Assembly: GCF_918797505.1 (NCBI RefSeq) | Contig: NC_092793.1 | Coordinates: 78,489,912 to 78,553,911, forward strand | From: Bemisia tabaci | Lineage: Eukaryota > Arthropoda > Insecta > Hemiptera > Aleyrodidae | Length of the DNA: 64,000 nucleotides | Direction of reading: 5' to 3' | Position numbers and translations under genes: made by a program | The notes under the pieces: model-generated | What the model saw: only the letters and a program-made list of their open reading frames with translations | The model's database searches: none | What the model was told of the DNA's origin: nothing | In this document: positions 34,366-46,509 of the stretch, piece after piece | How positions within the stretch are numbered: position 1 is the stretch's first letter | Layout of the letters: every line of letters starts with the position of its first letter

Positions 34366-36868
34366 ACGAGATAGCCCTCGCTTTTGAGCTTGTGGACTTC
34401 TTCCTAAATTGCAAAAGCCAAAAGTTAGAGACGAAAATCCAAACGCGATTTTTCCGACGCTTAACCTGGCTGAATAAACCGATTAGTATATCCAGAGAGG
34501 GCAAATGAATGGGGTGGACTGCGAGATTTCGTCGCGAGCAAACTCAAAAGCCCCGATTAATGGAGCGCAAAGAGACGAGAACACCTGTAATTTTAGCCTG
34601 GGGCCCCGAATTCCGATTCCTCATCGTAAAATGCTGACTCTAAAATGGAATTCAACTCCGGCGAGGGAGCCTGTGCCTTCCACGGACAAGGGTTTCGACC
34701 CCCGCAAAAGCTCATCATCGCGCCGCAACCCCTTTGAATCGAAGCGTTGCCCTTGCGCGAGCAATATCCCAAAATCGTCCCAATAATACCTCTTTTCATC
34801 CTTGTTTTTATCTCTTGACACCCGTGTTATTTTAATTAAATATTTTCTCCCCTGCACGCCATCAACGGGCGGTACTGATCCACCGTTGCCACACTCTAAA
34901 TCTCCGATTTTTTTCCTATATCCAAATTTCTCGTCTTTTCCGAAATAAAAATCGTGCGTGTGTCAAGGAATTTCATTTTTTTATATTTTTATTGTAAATA
35001 CATTAGAATTTTATCTTAGCCAATAATCTTCTACTCGTGGAAGTTCAATTTTCGTTTGACGCCGGAAAAATGAAAAACTAAGTGATTGAATTTATGCTGG
35101 ATGCGATTGAATACAAAAACTACAATGACGGTAAAAGAAGATATAATTCACCACGAAACAGCTAACAGTGTCTAGTTTTCCATCGAGTAAGTTTGCATCT
35201 CGGGCGATATTAAATTTCCACTCAACAGCGAACGGCGACGGTATGAAGATTTTATGACATCATTAAATTTTTTTTTTATTCATGGAACGGGAATCAAGGA
35301 TTAGCGGCGCGCGGCAGGGTTTTTTCCGGTTGGTTCGATATTGTGTCACCGCCAATTCACTCCCAACTACTGCTCCTTTCAGCCGTCTGCTTCTTTGCCG
35401 CCTCACCCTGTCCCTCCATCCGGCTCCGTGGCAAGAACAGGGCGAGAGGAGAGACTTTCGCCTGGTGAACCCGACTTTCCTTCATTTTTCATCCGAAAAT
35501 CTACGTACCTACCCCTCCTCCTCTTGTTTTCTTTTTCGCTCTTCCTAATGTGTTTATAATATCTGAGAGTTTGCTTATTCTTCCTGCCGTGTGTGTTGGC
35601 GCACCTCCGCACTGTTGCCAACCGCACCACGTAAACAACATGATAAAGCTTTTGAGGAAAAACTTTACACAGGAGAAAAAAAGCTTCGGCTCAATTGATT
35701 GGAGTACTAGGTCGGTTTGACCTGCCCACGTTCTCCCTTTTCCGGCGCCAAAGTTTAATAAAATGGGTAGATCTGTTCACAGGATTGCCTCTTCAAAATG
35801 TTATGTACGAAAAAATGGATCTGGAAAAAAAAACACGACACATTCAGATATTATTTGAATTTCCCATTATTTATTGAAGGTATACTCACAAAATTATTTT
35901 ATTGAGAATGCTGCTTTGTTAACTTTTAAACGCAAGTCACAAGCGAGAAAATAAGGCGACATTTGATAGAGTATGGTTGATTCTTGTTCATGTCATCAAA
36001 ATAAAAGGACACAAGAAAACTGACAATTTTGGACTCCGGGTTGGTTTTCGAATTTTCAATGCGCTCATTGTGATTGGAGATTGAAAGGCTTCAGAGGACA
36101 ATGCTCGTGCATTTCTTGAAACCTTTCATCTTTAAAATACGAACCATATGCAAGATCTTGAAAAGTAAGACAAAAGTAAGACGAAGTTAAGGCACATTTG
36201 ACCTCAAATTGCGTATTGTCATCCGACTGATTCCCCTTAACACATTCAAAAAAAAAAAAAAAAAAAAAAACGACAAAAAACGACAAAAGAGCAGACAAAG
36301 AACGGCAGTAGTAACAATCCTTGTTGACACCAAAGTTTAACTTAAATCATATCCAGCAAAAGATAATTCGGTAGTTTTTATTTTTCAATTTAAATTAATT
36401 TTAATTCATAGATCCACCGATTCGAATTAAATCATAAATGGCTCTAAGTTATGATGCAATTTCTGAAATTCCACCGGAGACCAAGAGTGCAGTCACAATG
36501 TACAGAGCATGTGACGACAACTGAAGGTTCACGTACGTATTCAAAGCTCTAAAAAAACCGACAACGACGCGGACAACGACAAGGATTTTCCGAATAAACC
36601 TGACGTTCCCTCTCCATCACCTTGATTTAGGTGGATCCGGCTGTGTCGAGTAAATTTTGTCGAGCTAAGTGACGTTGCGGCATTAAGTAAAGCTGCACCA
36701 GAGACGCCCGTGTATGACACGAAATATTACATACGAACTTCACAACATGCGGAGAAAAACAGGATCGTCCTTGAGTGGCTCCTCTGAATTCGTCGTTCCC
36801 GCGAAGAAAAGAAGAGTCCGAATTGGATAGGGATAAAGTCCCCTTATAGAGAGAATGGAGACAACGCG
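34366..36868. other. No gene seen; A23 tract at 36248-36270
   Basis: Frames such as 34505-34786, with an antisense frame, and 35282-35548 lack bias and family matches. A pure A tract at 36248-36270 may be a retroposon tail on the plus strand, but no SINE body was recognised before it. Confidence 0.45.
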
Positions 36869-36869
36869 G

Positions 36870-37125
36870 CTTATGAATGTCACAAACGGGAATAGTGATT
36901 ACACAAATCGGACGTTTATTGTAATCGTTCATGAACCGATTCCCGAATTCCTGTCTACGTCCCCTCTCTCATTCCATTTATTCCTTGTCGTATCCCCAAT
37001 CCCCCGGTCCATTCCGGTTTATAATCTTTGCAATTGGTGAAAGTGTAATCTTTATTCCCGTTTGTGACACCGTGAAGGCCTAAAATACGGGAACCAATCA
37101 GAAATGGATTCGCATTGTCTTTACT
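36870..37125. mobile_element. Family W element, copy 2
   Basis: Best copy of the family: GTCACAAACGGGAATAGTGA at left and TCTTTATTCCCGTTTGTGAC near the right, then GAAGGCCTAAAATACGGG. The interior holds TTCCCGAATTCCTG and CCCCCGGTCCATTCCGG. Confidence 0.75.
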
Positions 37126-37701
37126 CTCAGTAAAAAGGAAATCTAAAAGGATAGGGAAAGTGCGTGACCAGCAGATCTTTCCGCGCTTTTTTTTCAGCCA
37201 ATCGGACGCCCGACAACTACGTTTTCGATTTCTTGTGCAAAATAACATCGGAAATTGAAACCATACATTTTTTTTTTATTCAGTCAATTTTTCAGCAAAA
37301 ATATGTCCACGGCTGACTTCTTGAAGATTTGACATTCCTGTTGATGTATAATACGTTCCACTTACTCTAAATAACACCGTAGATCTAGATTTTTGAAATT
37401 TCAATTTTCTTCCACTCAGGTCGATGTTTTTTACTGTCCTAACACCTCTCTGATCAAAAAAATCGACCCGGTATGGAAATTTTACTTCCATTTTTTTTTT
37501 AAATTGATCTTTCATTTTTTGTGTTTTTATTCATTATTCCGGGGGCTGGGGCTTGAATTAACGGGCTTGTAAAAGGTTAGTAACTCGCTGAGGCGTCACA
37601 TAAAGGAACCTCAATTGCACGGATGGTTCCCTGCGCGAATTTCTGATGCTTGAATTAAGGCCCATTGCCAATAGTCGAGTTTTCGAACATGCTTACAGGA
37701 G
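37126..37701. other. No feature seen
   Basis: AT-rich; no supported feature. Confidence 0.45.
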
Positions 37702-37948
37702 TATACAGGGTGATCCGAAAGTCCCGCAACATCAGCACCAAGCATCACTCCTGTAACTTTTGAACATATCAAGATAGAGACCTACAATTTTAGGAGTGAT
37801 TCTAGGTTAGAGAAAAGACTTTTGGGACCCCCAACCGCCCCCCCCCCCCAAAAAAAAAAACTTTAAAAAGGTATCCCTTTGAAAAGAGGCAAGAGCTGGC
37901 CCTGAAAGGTCATAGGGGTGTTGCGAGACTTGTGGATCACCCTGTATA
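37702..37948. mobile_element. Mariner-like MITE M (TA target)
   Basis: Terminal repeats TATACAGGGTGATCC at both ends (complement at right), continuing into AGTCCCGCAACA / AGTCTCGCAACA. TA flanks and the ACAGGGTG tip are typical of Tc1/mariner elements. Too short (about 245 bp) to encode a transposase. Contains a C13 to A11 junction at about 37838-37862. Confidence 0.85.
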
Positions 37949-38711
37949 TACTAACACGACTGCTCCCTATCTGTGGTTGAAATGGGATCAGCGACGCGAA
38001 GACACGCGTAAAACAGAGGGAGGGATGAAGCGACAAATTTATAAGGTTACGGATTTATCACTTTGGCACCACCTCGGCTGAAAACACATAGACCGTTGGT
38101 TTTGTATTTAGCGCACGATTAGCCCGGCGCGGCGTGCTGTTGCCATGAATCTACGGCTGCCGTAACAACGGTGTCGGGAAAGAGGCCCCGTGTAACTTGG
38201 CATTGATGTCTCAAACAAAGTATTGACGCGGATTTCCTGTCGGATAATCATAATTCAGACAATAACTCCGCGCTGCAATGAAGCAGGAAACCGTGAAACG
38301 GATCGTTTCATGACTTCTCCGCTGCCGCTCTCTCGCTTCCTCCCGCTTACTTTAAATACCTTCGCTGCTCCTTCCCGTTGCGACATAGGAAACTAATTAA
38401 TCGGTTGCAGCCGGTAGTTCTCGTTTCAAAATTTGATTAGTCGATAAAACTTGACGGCTGCGATACAAACATCTCCGATGTATCGTTTCCGTGACATTAA
38501 AAACTGGCAGAAGCGCTACACACCGACAACCATGACGGAAAATTCGAATTTTATGTCTCGAAGACGTTATAAAGTTACATTTCGTTCGCTGGGATTGCAT
38601 GTTCTGCAGCTAATTTTTCGGAAGTCGTATCTCCTTGCAAATATTTGGAATCACTTGCTGCTCGTTGTCGTGAGACGATGCGGCCTCAACGAGAAAACCG
38701 CGTGCTGGTAT
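37949..38711. other. No confident gene
   Basis: The frame at 38451-38780 (109 codons) overlaps the family T repeat and lacks support. Confidence 0.4.
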
Positions 38712-38830
38712 CAGAGAGAGCGCAGCGGAACGCCTTCTAATGCGCTTGATACCATAAGCTTCACCGCGGAGCTAGTTTAGTTGCTTGACCCAATCAAACC
38801 TAACTTGGCTTGTTACTCTTTCTCGCTTTT
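38712..38830. repeat. Family T repeat, copy 1
   Basis: GAACGCCTTCTAATGCGCTT, GATACCATAAGCTTC and AGTTTAGTTGC...AAACCTAACTTGGCT match the copy at 39170-39290 in direct orientation, about 90% by eye. Confidence 0.75.
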
Positions 38831-39169
38831 CAGATTTGTTACTTCTGTTGTGCCCAAGAGACCTGTAAAAGACCAAAAGTGCACCGCTCTTTACTCTCAT
38901 GACACTTCCTCGGAAAAATATTGATTCCGAAGTTTTTAACTTCAGCTTTCATCGTCAAAATAGGGCTATTTAAGTACATCCTGTCGGTAGAAGAACTGCT
39001 CTTGTCCTCAATGAGCCTCAATTGAATTCGGCATTCTTAATAGTGTGAAAGAATCATACACAGGAGTGTACATGCTCTTTGTAATCGCCAGGATGAAATT
39101 TAAAATCAAGGAAACGGTTATTGAAGAGTGAGAATTCAAAACCTGGTAAGCATGGGCTTACAAAACTGA

Positions 39170-39290
39170 TCCGCGGGAGCGCGGCGAAACGCCTTCTAAT
39201 TCGCTTGATACCATAAGCTTCGCTGCGGAGTTAGTTTAGTTGCGTGACCCAACCAAACCTAACTTGGCTCGATACTCTTCATCGCCACGC
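39170..39290. repeat. Family T repeat, copy 2
   Basis: Direct repeat of 38712-38830, 458 bp downstream. Could be a local duplication or two insertions of one element. Confidence 0.75.
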
Positions 39291-39434
39291 CAGGGCCTGT
39301 TATTCGAGGAGTAAAAAACCAAAGTTGAGTAAATCAACCAAACGGAGACACTGCTGTTATGTCTTAGGCGTATCGGGTATTGGTGAGATCGAATAAAAAA
39401 GTTAATATATTGGTTTGGAATTAATCTCAATATG

Positions 39435-39677
39435 ACCGCGGTTAGCAGAAAGGAACCAAGTCACATTGACCACTGCCAAATTTAAATGGGCACTTTGTTT
39501 TTTTACGAGAAACTTTAATGCGTATAACTTGGAAATTTCAAGGAATTTGCTTCATACTATGCAGAAAATTCGCTGAAATTTGCACAAAAATTCACAACGA
39601 CCTTTACAACGAAAAAAGTAAAATGCCCGACTAAATTTGGTGAAGTTGATGTGTCTTGGTTCCTTTCCCCTTAACGC
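39435..39677. mobile_element. Family U MITE, copy 1
   Basis: Ends GGTTAGCAGAAAGGAACCAA and complement; interior with CATACTATGCAGAAAATTCG and GAAATTTGCACAAAAA as in copy 2 (50824-51069). Confidence 0.8.
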
Positions 39678-39684
39678 TGAAGCA

Positions 39685-39772
39685 ATCATTAGCAATAGAG
39701 AAGGAGAGGTAGAATAATATATATATTAATCATTAGCAATAGAGAAGGAGAGGTAGAATAATATATATATGC
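39685..39772. repeat. Two tandem copies of a 44-bp unit
   Basis: ATCATTAGCAATAGAGAAGG... occurs at 39685 and 39729, each ending in an (AT)n stretch. Essentially identical, hence a recent duplication. Confidence 0.9.
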
Positions 39773-39798
39773 ATATTGATGCATCACGCGAGTCATTT

Positions 39799-39867
39799 TC
39801 TACGTGAAATTTAAAAGGGGGGAAAATGTTTTAGAATGCTTAAATTCGTATTTCGCCTGAAGGTCCG
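39799..39867. repeat. Family X right-end fragment
   Basis: 'tacgtgaaatt', 'agaatgcttaaattcgt' and 'gtcc' match the right terminus of family X at 43610-43676, with mutations. Confidence 0.5.
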
Positions 39868-40094
39868 TTGATAAAGTACGAACAGCCATACGTGCGTTCT
39901 CTCTCGAATTTGATGATCCACATTAGAACTGTCAACACTGTCTCAGTTTTTCTTTGGCTCCTTCCGTCTTGCGAGGAGCTAAAATCTAATATCTGATCTC
40001 TTGGATTCGCCTGAACGCTGACGCAGCTCCTCGCCGCGATTTTGTTTATCGTCCCATTCGAGCCCTCCAGTGTGTCTTGACCCTCCCCTGAAAA

Positions 40095-40216
40095 CGTCGC
40101 TTCTCGAGCGTAAGGGCATATCTCAATTTCCGCATGAGCCCTAGAAAGCATCGATTTATACTTAAAACAGGGCTCACATGGAAATCCAGATACGCGCTTA
40201 CGCCAGAGGAGCGACG
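40095..40216. mobile_element. Family C mini-MITE, copy 3 (most complete)
   Basis: Ends CGTCGCTTCTCGAGCGTAAG and the complement of CGTCGCTCCTCTGGCGTAAG, then GGGCATATCTC, CATGAGCCCT and CAGGGCTCAC. Defines the full family termini. Confidence 0.8.
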
Positions 40217-40573
40217 AAAAGTCCACCCGACTTCCTGACGCTCGCCGCGGTCTATTATTCATACGACTCTTATTTGAACCATATCCTGCAATAAAGAACT
40301 ACCATTTCTGAATCATAGTCAAAAGAACCTCACTGCAAAAGGAAACTGATGGGACATATGTTCTTCCTAAATAAAGACTAAAAAGTAGTTCCATATTGCA
40401 AAATGAAGTCCATTTATTCATTGATACTTCTCCGATTTTCGTATTGTGACTCCTCCTTTCCCATCATTGTTTACCCGTCGCAACATATCGCCGAGAAATG
40501 GGAACACACGGGCGAGTCAAGTTAATACGGTTGTTATCTTCGTCGTTTGCGTCCCTTCGCCCTACGATCTATT
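40217..40573. other. No gene seen; family Z scrap at about 40390-40412
   Basis: Otherwise unremarkable. Confidence 0.4.
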
Positions 40574-40826
40574 CCGCCGCGCTAAGGAAAAACGCCGTAT
40601 GAACCTCTAGGCGTTGCCAAATTTCCTTCGATAAAACCCGAATTTACTAGGAAAATTGTAAATATGTCCCCCGGAAATTATCAGACTCTTTTATGCGTAA
40701 TTTAATCTAAAATATCTGAAAATTTCCAGGAAAAGTATGCTTAAATTGCGTCAAAAATACACGATTTATCAAAGGAAATTTGGCAACTCTCGAATGTTCA
40801 TACGGCGTTCTTCCTCAGCACGGCAG
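40574..40826. mobile_element. Family A MITE, copy 3 (4-bp TSD TATT)
   Basis: 253 bp, tips CCGCCGCGCTAAGGAAAAAC and complement of CTGCCGTGCTGAGG. Flanks TATT at 40570-40573 and 40827-40830. Confidence 0.9.
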
Positions 40827-41016
40827 TATTTATGCAATGTGTTTCAGCAGTATGTTTCCAGATTTAATTTCACTTTATGCTGGCATGCGCACGGATATTT
40901 CCTCCTAAGCAATCTAACTACAGGAACGCAATCCTGCGTTCGGCTGCGTTCCATGACGTCATATTTTACTTTTGGCGTTTAGATCTAGAAAAACTGTAAA
41001 GGAAACCAGACTAAGT

Positions 41017-41243
41017 CTGCCGTGTTTAGGAAAAACGCCGTATAAGCATCCGAGAGTTGCCAGATCTACTCGAAAATGTTTTATTAAAAGTTTTCTATAG
41101 GTAATTTAGAATTGATCGGTGATGAAATTCTTTGAAAATTTTGAGGAAAAATATTCACAGGTTTCTCTAAAAAAATCATTTTTTAGCAAAGGGAATTTTG
41201 CAACGTCTGAGGGCTATCACGGCGTTTTCCCTTAGAATGGCAG
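41017..41243. mobile_element. Family A MITE, copy 4 (4-bp TSD AAGT)
   Basis: 227 bp, tips CTGCCGTGTTTAGGAAAAAC and complement of CTGCCATTCTAAGG. Flanks AAGT at 41013-41016 and 41244-41247. It lies 190 bp from copy 3. Confidence 0.9.
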
Positions 41244-41247
41244 AAGT

Positions 41248-42373
41248 GGTAACATTTGCTCCGTGTTAAAGCTAATTAAGTTTCAAACAGTACTTAGTTA
41301 GTTATGTCTCCGTGGTAACAAAGTTCTATAAACATACGCATTGTAAAACTATAAACCTGTGTGAATAAAGTCATACCCATAGTATTATTATGAAGTTGAT
41401 TAGTTATTCAATCGTTCTGATTGTTGCTAAATGTAAGCAATACTCCCCGCGAAATCTAGCGATCAGGAGAGGAATCCAACACGATAAGAAATCGAGAGGT
41501 GCTGGTAGATTTCCTGGGTGAAGGTAAATTTTTAGAGGACTTCGACTAGTGAATGGAAGACTCAAACAACTTCCTTTTTTCTTCTTCCGTGGACTAAGAC
41601 ATAAGTCCTGTCTGCTGAGCTTATACCGTATCCGGCACGATGTAAGATTTAAAAATTGGAAAAGTGTAGGACATTTTGACCTACATGGGCATCTACTCTT
41701 TTGTTAATACACCGTGAGATTTTGTTTAAAATAGATAGGGACTCCGTGCGGGAACACTTGAAGTAATGAGATGAGGAGTAGAGAACTACATACATTATTA
41801 GCTGTAAGAGTAATACTTTATTATCAATTTTTTCAAAGAAATGGCTTTTTAATTTCAATGCCTAGCCTTACGCATGTCATGTTTTAATGCATTAGAAGCA
41901 AGCGTGCAAAACGGGACCACTTTTCCCGGAGGAAAGTGTGTCATACGTTCAGGATATAATCGGGAAAGGCCTCCCCCTTCCACGAGACAACGATTAATCC
42001 AGATTTATGAGAATGTGCTTTAAAATTAAACTTCCTACAGCTCGAAATTGTAAGGAGCACAGCGTGATAACGCCGTGCTGGCAAAAATGAAAACTAAAGC
42101 CTCCTTCAAGGCCCACAAAGAGCCCGTCGCGTTGGAGGCAATGAAGAGGAGTCGGATAGGGTTTGCTTCTTTTGAGCCTTCAAGCGCAACGCTGGCGGCT
42201 CCCCGAATTCGGTTCCGTTTCTTTAATAAATGACTGATAGTGCTTCGAGCAGACTTGCCGGATCTTAAGAGAATCCTCCATTTGAGATCAATTCAAATTA
42301 CGATGGGGGCCAAAGAATCGCGTTGCTTATTCCAAATCAAAGCCTTGACTTTCAAGACGTGATTTTGGGTCAC
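41248..42373. other. No gene seen
   Basis: No convincing feature in about 1.1 kb. Confidence 0.5.
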
Positions 42374-42821
42374 AATGGGTCAGTTGCGCTGGTCATAGAA
42401 TTTTGTTTTGAGGCTAGATTCTTACAGATTAGCTAAAAAAAATAAGATTCGTCCAAACCGTGGCTTTCTACGTTCAATATTAACCGAGATATCACCCATC
42501 AAAAAGTCGGGGTTTTGACGTCATCCACCGCGGTGATAGTTAACACCCTTGGTTTCTTCCACCTTGTTTTCATCAGTCGGTGTGACGCACATTAGCACTG
42601 GTTATACAACATAAAACCCGGATGAAAACAAAGTGGAAGAAACCAAGGGTGTCACTACCGCGGTGGATGACGTCAAAAACCCGACTTTTCAAAGAGCGAT
42701 ACCCCTGTTAATACTGAACGTAGAAGGTCGCGCGCGGTTTGGACGGATCTTTTTATGATTAGCTTATCTACAAGAATCAAGTATCTAAACACGATTCTGT
42801 GACCAGTGCAACTGACCCATT
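42374..42821. mobile_element. Family G element, copy 2 (complete)
   Basis: 448 bp with ends AATGGGTCAGTTGCGCTGGT and complement, then matching inner arms (TTCAATATTAACCGAGATAT, TGACGTCATCCACCGCGGTG, CACCCTTGGTTTCTTCCACC) around a loop of about 60 bp. Confidence 0.85.
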
Positions 42822-43126
42822 AATTCAGCAAACAGCACTCCGTGAGAAAAATTCTCGACATTTCACTCGAAGAAGGATTCACCCCCTCCCCCACGATGGT
42901 GGCATCTATCACCCTTTTCACAAAGTTCATTCAGGTATTTTCGACTATTTCTAGATGCAGCCATCCGGACACCCCTTGATGACGTCACCGGGGCCCCGTC
43001 ATATTTATAAGACGCAATTTCTTTATCAGAAAATCAAGATACATTCTGACTAGAAATTTTGTGAGTAAGCTCTCCATAATCCGGGAAAAATAAATTCAAG
43101 GATGACAATGAGACCCGATTCCGAAA
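42822..43126. other. No feature seen
   Basis: Nothing supported. Confidence 0.4.
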
Positions 43127-43676
43127 TGGACCACTAGATAAGGTACGAATTTCAGCATTCTGATACATGTTTCTTAACCAAAATTTTACGTAAAACACGA
43201 TGCACACAACGAAAATTACCGAAATTAACTCCTTACGAAGATATTTAATGATTCTTAATGCGTGAATTCAAACCACCCGCTCATGAAAACTCAATGCTCT
43301 ACGTGATTCACATCGCGCGCTAAACGTTATCATGAACGTCTCTGCGATATAAAAATCTGGCAACCTCAATCTTGACGCTTTGGCTCAGTTATAGCAAATT
43401 GCTAATAGTTTGAACAACACATGATGGGAAATGAACATTGCTCGATTGAGAAGCTTGCTGAAACCGTTGTAGTGGGCGATTTGACTCATGTGGAGTTTTG
43501 AGTTTCTTGTGAGCGGGCAGTTCAAATTCCTCGTAACCAATGTGAAATAAAAACGTTAATATCTTCGTTAGGAGTTAGTTTCAGTAATTTTCGATGCGCG
43601 AATCGTGTTCTACGTGAAATTCTGGTTAAGAACCATGTATCAGAATGCTTGAATTCGTGCCTTGTCTAGTGGTCCA
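43127..43676. mobile_element. Family X MITE (complete copy)
   Basis: 550 bp with inverted ends of about 150 bp (TGGACCACTAGATAAGGTAC..., GCATTCTGATACATGTTTCT, TTAGTTTCGGTAATTTTCG-type). Non-coding interior of about 250 bp. Partial copies are at 24836, 39799 and 50373. Confidence 0.85.
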
Positions 43677-43879
43677 TTAAGAGATCGAAGTTGTTTTCTT
43701 GAGTTGCTTCGGGGAAAGCAAAAACGCGCTGGTCTTACTCCGATGAAAGCAGCGAGCGGGTCGGGACGAAGTGACAGCAGGGCGCTCAAAGCACGAGGTG
43801 ACCGGAACTAGCGGACGACTTGACTTGACACCAAGAATGAATGTGCCAGTTAAAAGACACCGATGGTGAGGGTGAATTG

Positions 43880-44066
43880 TCGCCTAGCGCCGTGCTGGGG
43901 CTGCGACCCGCCGAGCGGCCCTGCCCGCGGATCGCCCAGCCGACCGGGCCAAAGCACCTTTGAAAGGCGGCAGCGAGCGGCGCACGGTGGAGCGAGTCAA
44001 TAGGAAAGCTCGAACATTATGTGGAAACTTGGGGGCTACGCCCAACCCCGCAGGCGCTTTGCGCCT
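43880..44066. repeat. GC-rich region ending in triloop hairpins
   Basis: GGGC-TAC-GCCC (44033-44043) and AGGCGC-TTT-GCGCCT (44052-44066) are consecutive small stems, preceded by a G/C-rich stretch from 43880 with several GGCNNGCC-type palindromes. Same style as 9881-10034 and 55705-55758. Confidence 0.65.
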
Positions 44067-44204
44067 CCGATACACACACAAGATTAATTTATAAATCAAA
44101 ATTTTAGGCTGAACTTGATTATGAATCAAGAAATTCGAATCACCCCCCCCCCCTTTATTTTTGAATTGATACCGTGTTTTGCTTTAAATTTTGAATCTTG
44201 AATC

Positions 44205-44423
44205 AATAGAAAAATTGGGTACTTTTTCAATACCTCCGATTGACGAAATTCGAAAAACTTTGATTTGAACAAAAATTTGAATTTCTCGCTTTACGTCAAA
44301 AGTGACAAAAAATTCCGGACCTTCTAGCGGAATATCCGCACTTTTGCAGTACTTCCGGACTGCCCTTAAAAAATCAGTACTTTTTCTGGACTTTCCGGAA
44401 ATTCCCGACTTGTAGACGCCCTG
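44205..44423. repeat. Family L element, copy 2 (left part missing)
   Basis: GTACTTTTTCAATACCTCC, GACGAAATTCGAAAAA, CAGTACTTCCGGACTGCCC and the terminus GTAGACGCCCTG match the complete copy at 53258-53550. Confidence 0.75.
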
Positions 44424-44995
44424 CTCATTAATTTTAGTGGTTAAAATTTGGCTGATTTGATTTTCTCTCTATACTTCCTTCAACTTCGGAACTGTCTTCA
44501 CTATTGTGTGTCTATCACTGTCCTCCTATTGTGGGGAGGGAGGACAGTGCTTATGCTATATTTAAATACCCTTTCTAGGGGTTGCCCTTTAGAATAAGAA
44601 TATAAAATTTTACACCTTTTTTTAAAAACAAGATAAGAGATATAGCTTATACCTAAATTGTGATAGACCAAAATCCAATTGTACAAAAATAATAAAGGAG
44701 AGTGCCATAATATAGGCGCACCATTAAAATTGGACAAAATCGAAATCAAAATTTCGAGTTTTAAGTAAAAAATATCCAGTTCGACTTGACCGAAAGGGTG
44801 GTTCCACTGTGCGGCGCGGAGGGGCGCGGATGTCCACTGCGTCGGCCTCGGGCGTCGGGTCATCATTCATCCGATTTTAATCTCGTTTTACGACGTCGTG
44901 ATGAGGACGTCGACGGCCGCCGTCGCGGTGACATGCTCCGACCGGCGCTGCCACACTTCTCACGCCCTCACTCTCCATCCCCTCATCCCGCTTCA
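44424..44995. other. No confident gene; GC-rich patch 44800-44990
   Basis: A hairpin CACTGTCCTCC/GGAGGACAGTG-like lies near 44515-44550. The GC-rich patch before the next MITE gives open frames on both strands without a family match. Confidence 0.4.
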
Positions 44996-44997
44996 TT

Positions 44998-45118
44998 ACG
45001 TCGCTCTTCTCGCCAAAGGGCCTACCTCAATTTCCGAATGGGCCCCAGAAGACATAGATTCTTATTTGAAACAGGGCTCACGTTGACATTGAGATACGTC
45101 CTTTACGCCATGAGATAC
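44998..45118. mobile_element. Family C mini-MITE, copy 4
   Basis: ACGTCGCTCTTCTCGCC then AAAGGGCCTACCTCAATTTC, and CAGGGCTCACG...GAGATACGTCCTTTACGCC at right. Diverged relative to copy 3. Confidence 0.7.
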
Positions 45119-45137
45119 ATTTGACGCTCCCCAGCCC

Positions 45138-45425
45138 GTGACAATATGTACAATAATATAACGATTTAAAAAGCGGGTATAATAAGGCTAATTTTCACGA
45201 ATAAAACCGAAACGTTTCGGCTGAAAACTCAGCCTTCCTCGGTTGGATGAAACAGTAGAAAGAAAAACGGTAAAAATCTAAAATAGTACCTGGCACCAAC
45301 ACTGTACCTGTTGATAAGAACATTCTCACTTTGAAACGTACAGCCAGGTACTATTTTAGATTTTTACCATTTATCTTTCTACTATTTTATCGGTTTCAGG
45401 ACATTCTGTCAACGATTTCTTGTCC
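45138..45425. mobile_element. Family S element, copy 1, with ribozyme-like hairpin and inner palindrome
   Basis: Starts CCGTGACAATATGTACAATA and TTTAAAAAGCGGGT like copy 2. On the minus strand, CCGAGGA (45242-45236), a base, GGCTGA/TCAGCC stem and GAAA (45218-45215) follow a hammerhead-like order, but U4 of the core is C. A palindrome CTAAAATAGTACCTGG/CCAGGTACTATTTTAG follows. No coding. Confidence 0.6.
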
Positions 45426-46235
45426 GCGCACCTTTTTTGTCCAGTAGTTTACGCCCACATGTAAAATAAGCAAAGGTGACTTGGTTCATGCGTTATATTT
45501 TAGTCGGTATGTAAAATTATATTGACAATATGGAAATGAGAAATTGAGAGAGAAGGAGGTATTGTTATGGTTGCTCATTTTCTAAATGAAATGTTATTAC
45601 TTTCTCCTTTTGAATCATCTTTTTATCATTGGTGAAAATTTGATTTTATTTCTAGCCTTAAAATATTCGATGTACAATATACCTTATATGTGTATAGGTA
45701 CTTTTTTTCCTTTTTTTAATTTTTTCTTTACGAGATTATTACTTCATTTTGAAAAAATTTATATTTTTAAAACGTGACAAATATTTGTGAAACCTTTTCC
45801 AAGCGACATTAATCTCAATAAGCCGCAGTTTCGCCGATAGGAACTGCAAAAATGAATAAAAGAGGGGAAAAACCAAGAAGCACGCAATCTTTAGTTTAAA
45901 CTCATTTGTACATCGATCTTTTAGAGTCAAATACGTCAAATTCTGAGAGTTTGGTTGCGCGTACACCTCGCTGCAGCACAATAAAAGCACAAAATGTAAA
46001 AGAAAAAATTAAAGTGCTTTGGAAATCATTAAATTTGACACGGAACCACCAATACTTAAAAAACACACATTATATTATTATTCTCCTTTGATAAATTGAT
46101 ACATATTTTTTCCCATCAATTTAAATGAGAATAATCAATGCAGAGTTGCAGAGTGTGCTAACATTCCAAAATCATGAGTTAAAAAACGCTGACTATGCGA
46201 GTATAAATATTAAAGCCTAACAGAGCGTAGCTGTG
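45426..46235. other. No gene seen
   Basis: Very AT-rich; frames at 45586-45990 reflect low complexity. Confidence 0.45.
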
Positions 46236-46370
46236 TGCTGCCAGCGCGAGAGGCTCACTGGCGCCTACAAACCTAAGTGGATACTTCACGCATTGCACAA
46301 TGCTTGAAGTATCCACTTAGGTTTGTAGGCGCCAATGCGCGCTTCGCGCTGGCCACCGTGCGGCGGCGCC
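46236..46370. repeat. Long hairpin with GC-rich stems
   Basis: 30-bp perfect arms (46259-46288 TGGCGCCTACAAACCTAAGT... and 46304-46333) around a 15-nt loop. Weaker pairing continues outward through GCCAGCGCGA, and GCGC-TTC-GCGC and CCG/CGG mini-stems follow. The right side runs into a conserved-looking tail ('ctgaagcaactatttcac') that may be the rest of a dispersed repeat up to about 46510. Confidence 0.75.
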
Positions 46371-46509
46371 TGAAGCAACTATTTCACAACAGAGGTGTTG
46401 CACAGTATTATGACATTGAACGTATTAAGAATGACAGGTATCCTTTAAAAGTACAGAGCTTTCCTCGCAAAATAAATCAAGATACTTATCGTACTGGAAA
46501 AATCTAAGA

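Noticed and set aside
39840..40262. 140-codon minus-strand frame
   Set aside because: Spans a family X scrap and the family C MITE; no coding bias or motif.
44786..45124. 112-codon Arg-rich frame
   Set aside because: Arises from a GC-rich patch plus a family C MITE; no family similarity.
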